From Phreatobacter cathodiphilus (GTDB taxonomy: Bacteria; Pseudomonadota; Alphaproteobacteria; Rhizobiales; Phreatobacteraceae): 64,000 nucleotides of DNA. The first letter of the stretch is position 1. Every line of letters begins with the position of its first letter. Below the pieces are notes generated by a model, which saw only the letters and a program-made list of their open reading frames with translations, searched no databases and had not been told where the DNA came from. The stretch is taken from contig NZ_CP027668.1 of the NCBI RefSeq assembly GCF_003008515.1, forward strand, positions 186,001 to 250,000, written 5' to 3'. Shown piece after piece: positions 27,235-35,075 of this stretch. The position numbers were made by a program, and so were the translations under genes.

Positions 27235-28229
27235 GGCTCGTCGAGCCGGCGCTGGCCCTTGTCGTCCTGCGGCAGCGCCCAGCCGAGATAGCCGAGACTC
27301 ACCAGCGAGGCGACGAAGAGCACGCCGTGATGGATCAGCGCCGCGGCGGTGGCGAGCGGCAGCGGCACGCCGAGATACTGGTAGCAGAGGATGACGGTCG
27401 CCTCGAACACGCCGAGATGGCCGGGCGAGACCGGCGCCATGGTGGCGAGGTCGAGGGCCGCCACCACCAGCACCGCCGCGGCGACGGAGGGCTCGATGCC
27501 CACCGCCACCTGCACGGTCATCACCATCAGCACCTCGGCCGCGGTCTTGGCGAAGGTCAGCAGCACCACGGCGCTGCCCAGGACCGGATTGCGAAGCGGT
27601 TCGAGATGATCGACGAAATCGGCGACGTGGCCGAGGAGCCGGGCCGGGCGCGGCGACAGGCCGATGCCGAGGCGGCGCAGCCGGTTGCCGCCATGGGCGG
27701 CGACGAGCAGGGCGACCGTCACCAGCGCCATGACGCCGGCGAGCGCGAGGAGGCCGGAGCGGATCCAGTCCGGCACGGGCACGAGCAGGGCGGCCAGCGA
27801 CAGCGTCGCCACCTTGCCGATGCCGGTGACGAGCTGGTCCACCGTATAGAGCGAGGCGGCGGCGGAGGCCGGCAGCCGCCCGCGCACGATGAGGAAGCCG
27901 ACCGAGGCGACGACGCCGGTCATCGGCAGGGAGGTGTTGGCCGCCCCGCTCAGCGCCGTCACCTGCGCCATCCGGGCGAAGCTCGGCCGGTGCGCCTTCG
28001 GCGCCAGCAGCTGCCATTGCAGGATCCAGAAGGGCCAGCCCGCCAGCGAGACGAAGACGGCGAGCACCGCCCAGTGCCACTTGGCGCCCGCCAGGGCGGC
28101 GATGACGTCCGCCCAGGGCAGGGCATAGGCGGCGATGCCGGTGAACAGGGCCAGCACGCACCAGCCGAGAATCCACCATAGGCGGCGTGAGGGCGGCGCG
28201 GCCGCGTCCGTGGCGGCGGGCACGCTCAT
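27231..28229 (-). CDS. Flippase-like membrane protein (LPG_synthase_TM / UPF0104 family)
   Basis: A 332-residue protein with about eight helices. Motifs such as LSGAANTSLPMTGVVASVGFLI, LYTVDQLVTGIGKV and the C-terminal MAPVSPGHLGVFEA are those of the lysylphosphatidylglycerol-synthase-TM/AglD family, members of which flip lipids or lipid-linked sugars. It overlaps the polysaccharide-deacetylase gene by 4 bp (ATGA) and is thus co-translated. In this locus it could move the sphingolipid or its glycosyl donor across the inner membrane. No soluble synthetase domain is attached. Confidence 0.8.
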   Translation of the reverse strand: MSVPAATDAAAPPSRRLWWILGWCVLALFTGIAAYALPWADVIAALAGAKWHWAVLAVFVSLAGWPFWILQWQLLAPKAHRPSFARMAQVTALSGAANTSLPMTGVVASVGFLIVRGRLPASAAASLYTVDQLVTGIGKVATLSLAALLVPVPDWIRSGLLALAGVMALVTVALLVAAHGGNRLRRLGIGLSPRPARLLGHVADFVDHLEPLRNPVLGSAVVLLTFAKTAAEVLMVMTVQVAVGIEPSVAAAVLVVAALDLATMAPVSPGHLGVFEATVILCYQYLGVPLPLATAAALIHHGVLFVASLVSLGYLGWALPQDDKGQRRLDEP

Positions 28230-28966
28230 GCCGCGGTCCCCTTCACCTGGGCGCCCAGGTCCCGCATGGTCATGAAGGTCGCCCCGCGCCCCTTGAAATA
28301 GCCGATCACCGAGGCGAGGGCGTCCAGCGCCGGCTGTCCGGTGCGGAAGCGGCAGTCGTAGCGCAGGGTCGACTGGCGGAAGTCGACGAACTCCCAGGGG
28401 TGGACGAAGAGCACCACGGGGTCGGGCAGCCGGCCGAGGAAATACTCCCGCAGCAGTTTGGGGATGCGCAGGGCGCTGGAGGTGATGGAGGCGGGGATGC
28501 GCACGAGGCCCGGCGCGTTCTCCTCGCCCGGCACGTCCTTCTTGTAGCGCGCCTGCGAGGAATCGAGGGCGAAACCCTCGTCCTGGAGCAGGTCGAGATA
28601 ATGGCCGGGAAAGCGCAGATAGGGCGCGCGGAACGAGGTGATCTCGCCGAAGTCGCGCAGCCGCCGGGTCGAATCCTGAATCTCCCAGCGGGCGCTGTCC
28701 TTCGACATCCAGTCGAAGCGCTGGTGGGTGACGCCGTGGCAGGCGAGTTCGTGGCCGCCGTCGACCACCGCCGTGACCGCGGCCGGATGCAGCCGTGCCG
28801 TCTCGCCGGTGGTGAACCAGGTGACCGGCACCTCTTCGCGCGCGAAGAGGTCGAGGAGGCGCGGCGCGCCTTCCGTCACCCCCCGCCATGTCCAAAGGAA
28901 CGGCGGGCAGTCCGGTTCCATGTCGACGGTGAGCGCGACGCGCAGGGGCGGGAGAGGAGCGGGCAT
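28226..28966 (-). CDS. Polysaccharide deacetylase (NodB/CE4) family protein
   Basis: A 246-residue protein with the CE4 start VALTVDMEPDCPPFLW, a metal-site HxxxH-like segment GHELACHGVTHQRFDWM, and SFRAPYLRFPG. Members remove N-acetyl groups from amino sugars; related proteins of this size with LPG_TM partners act on lipid-linked aminosugars such as undecaprenyl-phosphate-formamido-arabinose (ArnD). No signal peptide is obvious. Coupled to the flippase-like gene, it suggests that a deacetylated amino sugar may decorate the lipid. The acceptor is unknown. Confidence 0.8.
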   Translation of the reverse strand: MPAPLPPLRVALTVDMEPDCPPFLWTWRGVTEGAPRLLDLFAREEVPVTWFTTGETARLHPAAVTAVVDGGHELACHGVTHQRFDWMSKDSARWEIQDSTRRLRDFGEITSFRAPYLRFPGHYLDLLQDEGFALDSSQARYKKDVPGEENAPGLVRIPASITSSALRIPKLLREYFLGRLPDPVVLFVHPWEFVDFRQSTLRYDCRFRTGQPALDALASVIGYFKGRGATFMTMRDLGAQVKGTAA

Positions 28967-29077
28967 GGCCGCGCTCTTAGAGCATTTCGCAGGCGAGGGG
29001 GAGAGGCCCTCGCCTGCACGACGGCCGGCCGGGTCTACGACGGCCGGCCGACGTTGTCCGACGGCGGGCCTGCCGCC

Positions 29078-29788
29078 TCAGATGAGCGTGACCTTGCCGG
29101 TGGCGAGGTCGTAGACGCCGCCGGCCACCGTCAGCTTCTTCTCCGCCACCAGGCCGGCGAGGACCGGCGTCGAGGTCTTCAGCTTTTCGACGTTGAGACG
29201 GACATTGGCCGCGATGGTCGCCGCCAGCATGTCCGACGGCTTCTCGGCGTCGGCCGCATGGACCGCCGGCTTGATGGCGTCGATGAGCTGCGGCAGATGG
29301 CCGGGCAACTGCGTGTTGTTGCGGACCACGTCGATGGCCGCGGAGATGGCGCCGCAGCGCGTGTGGCCGAGCACGAGGATGAGCTGGGAGCGCAGCACCG
29401 CCGCGCCGAATTCGAGGCTGGCGAGCCCGTCCTGGTTGACGAAATTGCCGGCGACGCGGACCACGAAGAGGTCGCCGGCGCCCTGGTCGAAGGCGAGTTC
29501 GGGGGCGACGCGCGAATCGGCGCAGCTCACGATGGAGGCGAAGGGGTGCTGCGAGCGCGACAGCGCCGCCCGCCGGGCCGAGAAGTCGCGCTGCTCCGGC
29601 GCATTGGCGACGTAGCGGGCATTGCCCTCCATCAGCCGCTTCAGCGCCTCCTCGCCGCTCAGGGCGGCGGGGGCCTGGGCTACGGCGGGGCCGGGCAGGG
29701 CGAGCCCCCCTGCGAGGGCGAGGCCGGCGCCGGCCTTCAGGAAGGAGCGGCGGGACGAGGCGGTGGGGAAGGCGCACGAAAGGCACAT
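29078..29788 (-). CDS. Exported beta-class carbonic anhydrase
   Basis: A 236-residue zinc enzyme interconverting CO2 and bicarbonate. The N-terminus has a twin-arginine signal (SSRRSFLKAGAG plus hydrophobic core, cleavage near AVAQ), so it is periplasmic. Zinc and dyad residues are visible: SCADSRV (Cys, Asp, Arg) and GHTRCGAI (His, Cys). Length and order match Tat-exported beta carbonic anhydrases. It has no evident link to lipid synthesis and is probably an independent gene inside the locus. Confidence 0.9.
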   Translation of the reverse strand: MCLSCAFPTASSRRSFLKAGAGLALAGGLALPGPAVAQAPAALSGEEALKRLMEGNARYVANAPEQRDFSARRAALSRSQHPFASIVSCADSRVAPELAFDQGAGDLFVVRVAGNFVNQDGLASLEFGAAVLRSQLILVLGHTRCGAISAAIDVVRNNTQLPGHLPQLIDAIKPAVHAADAEKPSDMLAATIAANVRLNVEKLKTSTPVLAGLVAEKKLTVAGGVYDLATGKVTLI

Positions 29789-29920
29789 GGGGCGGTCTCC
29801 GGCTGGGGGGCGCTGGACGGGCCGCCGGGGCTGTCCGGGGTGATGTCCTGCACGTGACGGCCGCCATGGTCGAGCAGACCGACCGCCATTTCCAGTCGTT
29901 TGACGCCTGCAGGTCCGGCG

Positions 29921-29955
29921 AATGCTTGGAAACGTGAACGTCGTTTCAACGCATT
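29921..29955. repeat. Imperfect inverted repeat upstream of the carbonic anhydrase gene
   Basis: Two 14-base arms (AATGCTTGGAAACG and CGTTTCAACGCATT) pair at 12 of 14 positions around a 7-base loop. It lies about 130 bp upstream of the carbonic anhydrase start and 120 bp after the glycosyltransferase stop, in a 288-bp gap (29789-30076) that is AT-richer than its surroundings and holds no gene. It could be a terminator stem for the glycosyltransferase or a regulator site. Confidence 0.35.
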
Positions 29956-30076
29956 TGCAGGATCATCCGGAGAATTCGCTGAAAATGCCCTCGCGATGCG
30001 GAGGTATATTGCGCGGATGGGCCGGAGGGCCGCGCGGCAGGGCACGGGATGTGTGGAAGATCTTGCCGTTACGTCT

Positions 30077-30913
30077 CTACCACCAGTCCCGGAAGGCGGC
30101 GATGGCATTGAGGTCGTTGGTGCCGGAACTGTTCGGGCCGAAGGTGAGGGCGGCGAGGTTCGATGCTTCCGTCTCGATCGGCAGGCCGCGCCCGGGGATG
30201 ACGAGGCGTGGCACGCCGCGTTTCGCCAGATGCCCGGCGAACCACACGTCATCGACGAAGCGGATGCCGGGCGCATGGCCGGAGAAGTCGTGCACCGCCG
30301 CATCGAAGGCGCCGGGCGGCACCAGATAGCCCCAGGTGCCCAGGAGGATGTCCACAGGCTCCGGCGCGGCGAGGGCGGTGGCGAAGACGTGGGGGAAGCG
30401 CTTGGGATGGGCGCCCGGCACGATGCGCCAGCCGCGCCAGCCGATGGCGGCACCCGGCAGGCGGCGATGCCAGGCGAGCATCTGTTCGAGGAAGTCGGAG
30501 GGATAGATGACGTCGTCGTCGACGACGATGATCGCCGCCGCGGGCTCGGCCAGGAGCGCCGGCAGCAACTTGGTGGCCGGCCCCTCGTCGGTGGTATCGA
30601 GCACGTCGACACCGGGAAAGGGCGGGTCGAGCTGCGGATAGGGCTGGCCCGAACGCCGGGACACCTGCGGGCGGGCGAGGATGATGCGGTCGGCCGCCAC
30701 CGTCTGGTCGAGGAGGCTGCGGAACACCGGCGCGAGCCTGTCCATGCGCTCGGGGACGGTCGTCAGCGTCACCACGAGCCGTTCCGGCCGGGCCGGCGAC
30801 GGGGGCCGCGGCGGCGGTAGCTCGCGCATCAATTTGCGTGCCCGGGCATGATCCTGATAGAGCCTAGCCGGCGTCATGCGCCGGAAGCGCATCAGCGCGT
30901 TGCGGATCATCAT
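30077..30913 (-). CDS. Glycosyltransferase-like GT-A protein
   Basis: A 278-residue protein with RLVVTLTTVPERMDRLAPVFRSLLDQT near the N-terminus and the acidic metal site IIVVDDDVIYPSDFLEQML, the layout of GT-A transferases; RFVDDVWFAGHLAKRG supplies a second acidic site. It has no close family I can name with certainty. It begins at ATG 30913 (MMIRNALMRF); an ATG at 31000 is in frame but would crowd the divergent gene. It is divergent from the CDP-alcohol phosphotransferase gene, so the two may share a regulatory region. Likely sugar addition in the same lipid pathway; the sugar is unknown. Confidence 0.7.
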   Translation of the reverse strand: MMIRNALMRFRRMTPARLYQDHARARKLMRELPPPRPPSPARPERLVVTLTTVPERMDRLAPVFRSLLDQTVAADRIILARPQVSRRSGQPYPQLDPPFPGVDVLDTTDEGPATKLLPALLAEPAAAIIVVDDDVIYPSDFLEQMLAWHRRLPGAAIGWRGWRIVPGAHPKRFPHVFATALAAPEPVDILLGTWGYLVPPGAFDAAVHDFSGHAPGIRFVDDVWFAGHLAKRGVPRLVIPGRGLPIETEASNLAALTFGPNSSGTNDLNAIAAFRDWW

Positions 30914-31023
30914 GGCCGGCAGGCCGGGGCGGTCCGGAAAGTGGGGCGCATCTCGGCCTCGGCTCCTTATCGGGGTGAGGACGGGCTCATAGCACCGCAC
31001 GCGGCAAACGGGGAGCCGGGTTG

Positions 31024-31722
31024 ATGTCGGAAAGCTGGGTCTCGCGGCTTCTCGCGAGCCTTGAACGGGGCGCCTCCCTCCAGGATGTCGCCCGCAGTGC
31101 GTCCTTCGCGGGCACTCTGGCGAAGGTGGCCTCCGTGCTGGCGCGCACGGGCGTCACGCCCAACACGCTGACGCTGCTGTCGCTGTTGCCGGCCCTCGTC
31201 TCCGGCATCCTCGCCGCCTATGGCGCCTTCGGCTGGTCGACGCTGTTCCTGCTGCTCTCCGGCGTCTTCGACATGCTGGACGGCCCGCTCGCGCGCTCCA
31301 CCGGCACGGTCAGCCGCTACGGCGCCCTGCTCGATTCGACCGTCGACCGCATCACCGACGCCTCCCCGCTCCTCGGCCTCACCGTCTTCTACGCCACCTC
31401 CGGCTGGATGGCGGTGGTGCCGGCCTTCACCCTGCTCGCCGCCTATACGGTGTCCTACGTGCGGGCGCGCTGCGAGGGCCTGAAGGTGCAACTGCCGCCG
31501 CTGTGGATGCGCCGCGGCGACCGCATGGTGCTGATCGCGCTCTCGCTGCTGCTCGGCATGGTCTCGCCGGCATTCACGCTCGGCGGCATAGGCCTCGTCG
31601 GCGTGCTCAGCCTCCTCGCCGCGGCCGATGCACTCCGCGTCGCCCGCAACGTCATCGACGCCCGGGTGCCGGAGGTGCGCGCCGTTGCGGACGCCCCGAC
31701 CGGCCGCGACACCGCCGCCTGA
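31024..31722 (+). CDS. CDP-alcohol phosphatidyltransferase (candidate PI-phosphate synthase)
   Basis: A 232-residue membrane enzyme with about six helices. The complete family motif D-x2-DG-x2-AR-x8-G-x3-D-x3-D is present: Asp83, Asp86, Gly87, Ala90, Arg91, Gly100, Asp104, Asp108. It transfers a phosphatidyl group from CDP-diacylglycerol to an alcohol. With inositol-phosphate synthase in the locus and the AUR1-like gene 8 bp downstream, inositol-phosphate is the best acceptor guess; glycerol-phosphate is the alternative. ATG 31024 with GGGGAG nine bases upstream is preferred to TTG 31021. Confidence 0.83.
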   Translation: MSESWVSRLLASLERGASLQDVARSASFAGTLAKVASVLARTGVTPNTLTLLSLLPALVSGILAAYGAFGWSTLFLLLSGVFDMLDGPLARSTGTVSRYGALLDSTVDRITDASPLLGLTVFYATSGWMAVVPAFTLLAAYTVSYVRARCEGLKVQLPPLWMRRGDRMVLIALSLLLGMVSPAFTLGGIGLVGVLSLLAAADALRVARNVIDARVPEVRAVADAPTGRDTAA

Positions 31723-31730
31723 GACCTGAC

Positions 31731-32651
31731 ATGATCGACACCGCCTTGAGCCGCCTGACGGACCTGTGGGGCCGCTGGTGGCTGGCGCCGCTGGCGCCGA
31801 CCTTCTACGCCCTCGCCATGATCCCCGCCGGGCAGTTCCGGCCCGAACATGCGCTGATCGGCGGCCTGGTGCTGGTTCTCGGCCTGTACAACCGCACCAC
31901 CCAGCGCATCACCGCCGCGCTCTATCCCGGCGTGCTCGTGGCCATCGCCTCCGACGCCATGCGCTTCGTCGTTCCGGTCTTCGTCACGCCGGAGCGGGTC
32001 CATGCCTGCGACCTGCGCGCCCTCGAGCTGAAGCTTTTCGCCGTCGCGCCGAACGTCACGCCCGGCGACTGGCTGCAGCAGCACACGGCGCCCTTCTGGG
32101 ACGTCTTCTTCGCCGTTCCCTATGCCGCCTTCCTCTATGTCGTGCCGGTCTATGCGCTCTATCTCTTCGTCCGCGACCGGGAGCGCATGGCCCTCTATCT
32201 CTGGGCCTTCGCCATCGCCCATGCCATCGGCTTCGCCATGTGGCTGATCGTGCCGGCGGCGCCGCCCTGGTACGTGCGCATGAACGGCTGCCTCGTCGAC
32301 GTGAAGGCGGCCGCCAATGCCGCCGGCCTGCTGCGCGTCGACGACCTCTTCGGCATGACCTATTTCCGCCAGTTCTACGCCCGCGCCGCCAATGCCTTCG
32401 GCGCCATGCCCTCGATGCACGTCGCCTTCCCGCTGATCGGCCTCTTCGCCGCCCTCGGCCGCGCCACCTGGCGCACCTGGCCGCTGCATCTGACCTACGC
32501 CACGGCCATGTTCGTCGGCAGCGTCTATCTCGACCACCATTGGATCCTCGACGGCGTCGCCGGCGCCGTCGTGGCGCTCGCCGCCGTGTGGATCGCGGCG
32601 CGGCTTCTCGGCCTGCCCTGGCCCTGGCCGCCGCGCGAAGGCCGGCCGTGA
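31731..32651 (+). CDS. PAP2-superfamily lipid transferase resembling inositol-phosphorylceramide synthase (AUR1-like)
   Basis: A 306-residue inner-membrane protein with about six or seven helices. The active-site blocks of the PAP2_3/AUR1 group are clear: VPAAPPWY (residues 174-181), ANAFGAMPSMHVAFP with His230, and DHHWILDGVAG with His270 and Asp274. AUR1 moves phosphoinositol from phosphatidylinositol to ceramide. The gene follows the candidate phosphatidylinositol-phosphate synthase by 8 bp and ends in a strong terminator. Plain phosphatase activity cannot be excluded from sequence. Confidence 0.8.
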   Translation: MIDTALSRLTDLWGRWWLAPLAPTFYALAMIPAGQFRPEHALIGGLVLVLGLYNRTTQRITAALYPGVLVAIASDAMRFVVPVFVTPERVHACDLRALELKLFAVAPNVTPGDWLQQHTAPFWDVFFAVPYAAFLYVVPVYALYLFVRDRERMALYLWAFAIAHAIGFAMWLIVPAAPPWYVRMNGCLVDVKAAANAAGLLRVDDLFGMTYFRQFYARAANAFGAMPSMHVAFPLIGLFAALGRATWRTWPLHLTYATAMFVGSVYLDHHWILDGVAGAVVALAAVWIAARLLGLPWPWPPREGRP

Positions 32652-32658
32652 CACGAAA

Positions 32659-32690
32659 ACGGCCCGGGTCGCCCCGGGCCGTCTTGTCTC
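32659..32690. terminator. Bidirectional intrinsic terminator
   Basis: A perfect 10-bp stem ACGGCCCGGG / CCCGGGCCGT with a TCGC loop sits between the convergent PAP2 and protease genes. On the minus strand TTTT follows the stem directly; on the plus strand CTTGTCT follows. It closes the lipid locus on the right. Confidence 0.85.
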
Positions 32691-32707
32691 GCGGGTGAGG
32701 GCTGCGC

Positions 32708-34927
32708 CTATTCCAGGCAGTCCAGCGGCACCACCGACTGGTCGGAGTTCTGCAGGATGTCGCTGGTCGGCAGGCTGGCACCCGCTTCGCCCTCCGTCGG
32801 CGTCACGCTGTTGGCGGCGAGGAAGCTGCGCACCAGGTCGAGCTTGATGCCGAAATTGATGTTCTGCGCCGTCCGCTCGCCGGAGATCTTGTCGATCTGC
32901 GAGACGACGACGCCGACCACCAGGCCCGAAGCGTCGAGCACCGGTCCCCCGGAATTGCCCGGCTGGGTCGGCGCCGTGTACTGGAACCGGCTCTGGTCGC
33001 CGAGCGCGCCGCGCAGGCCCGAGACGATGCCCTCGGTGACGTTGACGCCGCCGAGCTGCGAGCGGGCGGGGTAGCCGACCAGCACCACGCGCTCGCCGCC
33101 GCGCACGTTGACGCCGGCGCCGTTGCGCAGCCGCAGCGGCTGGGAGGTGGTGTTCTCCTGCACTAGGACCGCGAGGTCCGCGCCCTCGTCGGCGCCGATC
33201 AGGCGCAGCGGCACGCGCTGGCCGCCGGGCCGGGAGATCGCCACCGTGGCGCAACCGTCGATGACGTGGTGGTTGGTCAGGATGTGGCCGTTTTCGTTGA
33301 TGTAGAAGCCGGTGCCGGTCGATGCGACCTGGCCGGGACGACCGGCGCGGCCGATGGCCATTTCCGGCGTCGCGCAGAGGTCCTGGTCGCGCTTCTCCAT
33401 GGACTGGCCGCCCTCGAAGACCACCTTCAGGTCCCAGCGGCAGCCGCCCTCGGTGGGCAGCCTGAGCTCGAGCCGGAAGCGGCGGGGCATCAGTTCCGAG
33501 CCGAGCCGATCGTCGCCCCAGTGGGTGTCGGTGACGGGGGTGAGATAGACCTCGCGCACGTCGCCGCGGCCGTTGTTGGTGAAGACCACCCGCCGGCCGT
33601 TCTCGGGGCCGCCGCCGTCGATGCGGAAGGCGTTGGCGCCGCCGAAGGCGATTTCCTGGCGCTGGCAGAGGTTCTGCCGCATGCGCCGCTCCTCGCGTCC
33701 CCCCTGATAGACGATCCTGAGGTCGTAATTGCACTGATCGTCCCGCTCGACGCGGGCGGTGAAGCGGGCGCCCGGCTGGATCCGCACCTCCGGGTTCAGC
33801 ATGTCGTCGCCCCAGGAGGAGACCTTGGACGAGGAGATGAACAGCGACTCGATCGGCCGCTCGCCCTCGTTGACGATGACGATCTGCGAGATCGAGGGCT
33901 GGGCGGCACGCGCCGTCGGCCGCTGCTTGCGGTCGCCCCGGCCGGTGGCGAGCGCCGGGCCGGTGACGACGAATTCCGGCGATTCGCACAGGTTGACCGC
34001 GTTGCGGACCTCCTCGCGGTCGTTGTCGAACCGCACCTTCACGTCATATTCGCAGCCGCGCCGCGGCATGCTCACCTGGAACGAGCCGCGGGCGGCGATG
34101 GTGTCGCTGCCCAGGCGGTCCTCGCCCCACGCGCTGGTGCCGCGCGGACGCACGTAGAGATACTGGATCGGGATGGCGCCGCGGTTCTGCACCACGAAGG
34201 CCAGCGGCTCGCCGGCCGGCTCCGCGGGCCTCTCCCGGCCGCCGTCACGGCGGGCCTGCGGCTGGCCCTCCGCCTCCGGCCCGAACACCACCTCGCGGTT
34301 GGTGCAGAGGTTGCGGCCCGTAAGGGTGCGGTCGCCCGCCCCGTCGAAGGTCGCCACCACGTCATAGGTGCAGCCGCCGCCGCGCCGGAAGCGGCCGGTG
34401 AAGGTCTGTCCGGTCTCCAGCACCGTCGCGCCGAGCACGTCCTCGCTCTCGTTGCCGCCGGGCGCCACGAGCTTCAGCACCTGAAGGGTCGCGCCGGAGC
34501 GGTTGCGCACGATGTAGAGCGCCACCGGGCCCTGGCGCTGAAGGTCGGTGTTGGAGGTCTGGGTGCGCCCGTTCAGCGCCACCTCGGGGCGGGCGCACAG
34601 GTCGAGCCCGAACCGCGTCTCCTCCCGGCCGCTCTCGTAGATCGCCCTGAGATCGTGGCGGCACTGGTCGCCCTCGAGGGTGAAGGTGTGGGAGCGGTTG
34701 CGCGCCACCGTGTCGTTGCCGAGCCGGTCCTCGCCCCAGGACACCTCGCCCACCGGCGTGACGAACAGGTACTGCAGGGTGGCGCCGGCGCGATTCTGCA
34801 CCGTCACCTCGGTCGAGGCCGGCGCCTGCTGGCGCCGCCGCTGGGCTTCGGCATCGCCGGATTGCAGCATCATCAGGCAGGCGGCGGCGAGCGCGAGCGG
34901 CGCTGGGTGGCGGTTGAGCAGCGACAT
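32708..34927 (-). CDS. Exported trypsin-like serine protease with five N-terminal Cys-paired repeats
   Basis: A 739-residue exported protein. Signal peptide residues 1-28 (cleavage near DAEA). Then five repeats of roughly 80 residues (about 41-120, 137-216, 244-322, 348-429, 446-525), each with a strand-rich start, a WGxDxLG-like turn in four of the five, and two cysteines exactly 22 apart (89/111, 186/208, 292/314, 399/421, 496/518). The C-terminal protease domain (~535-700) has His554 (TNHHV), Asp584 (GADLAVL) and Ser659 (GNSGGPV). The start is set by AAGGGAAAG upstream of ATG 34927. The repeats probably bind a surface ligand; their family is unrecognised. Confidence 0.85.
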   Translation of the reverse strand: MSLLNRHPAPLALAAACLMMLQSGDAEAQRRRQQAPASTEVTVQNRAGATLQYLFVTPVGEVSWGEDRLGNDTVARNRSHTFTLEGDQCRHDLRAIYESGREETRFGLDLCARPEVALNGRTQTSNTDLQRQGPVALYIVRNRSGATLQVLKLVAPGGNESEDVLGATVLETGQTFTGRFRRGGGCTYDVVATFDGAGDRTLTGRNLCTNREVVFGPEAEGQPQARRDGGRERPAEPAGEPLAFVVQNRGAIPIQYLYVRPRGTSAWGEDRLGSDTIAARGSFQVSMPRRGCEYDVKVRFDNDREEVRNAVNLCESPEFVVTGPALATGRGDRKQRPTARAAQPSISQIVIVNEGERPIESLFISSSKVSSWGDDMLNPEVRIQPGARFTARVERDDQCNYDLRIVYQGGREERRMRQNLCQRQEIAFGGANAFRIDGGGPENGRRVVFTNNGRGDVREVYLTPVTDTHWGDDRLGSELMPRRFRLELRLPTEGGCRWDLKVVFEGGQSMEKRDQDLCATPEMAIGRAGRPGQVASTGTGFYINENGHILTNHHVIDGCATVAISRPGGQRVPLRLIGADEGADLAVLVQENTTSQPLRLRNGAGVNVRGGERVVLVGYPARSQLGGVNVTEGIVSGLRGALGDQSRFQYTAPTQPGNSGGPVLDASGLVVGVVVSQIDKISGERTAQNINFGIKLDLVRSFLAANSVTPTEGEAGASLPTSDILQNSDQSVVPLDCLE

Positions 34928-35075
34928 CGACGGCTTTCCCTTGAGGTCTCGCAGCCCGCGGAGGCAGGCCGTGAGGAGCCTATAGCCGGGGGCCGTTTCC
35001 GCAAGTTTTCGCGCGGGCATGGCTTTGTCGTGGCAGGCGAGCCCGCGCAGCAACATCGCTGAAACGTCGGGCGCC

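Noticed and set aside
29078-29788. Carbonic anhydrase as a member of the lipid pathway
   Set aside because: Motifs are standard and no metabolic link is evident; treated as an independent gene.
32708-33989. Shadow frame proteins with a protease-like repeat pattern on the minus strand (31455-33989)
   Set aside because: The protease lies in another frame; this frame gives no conserved motif.
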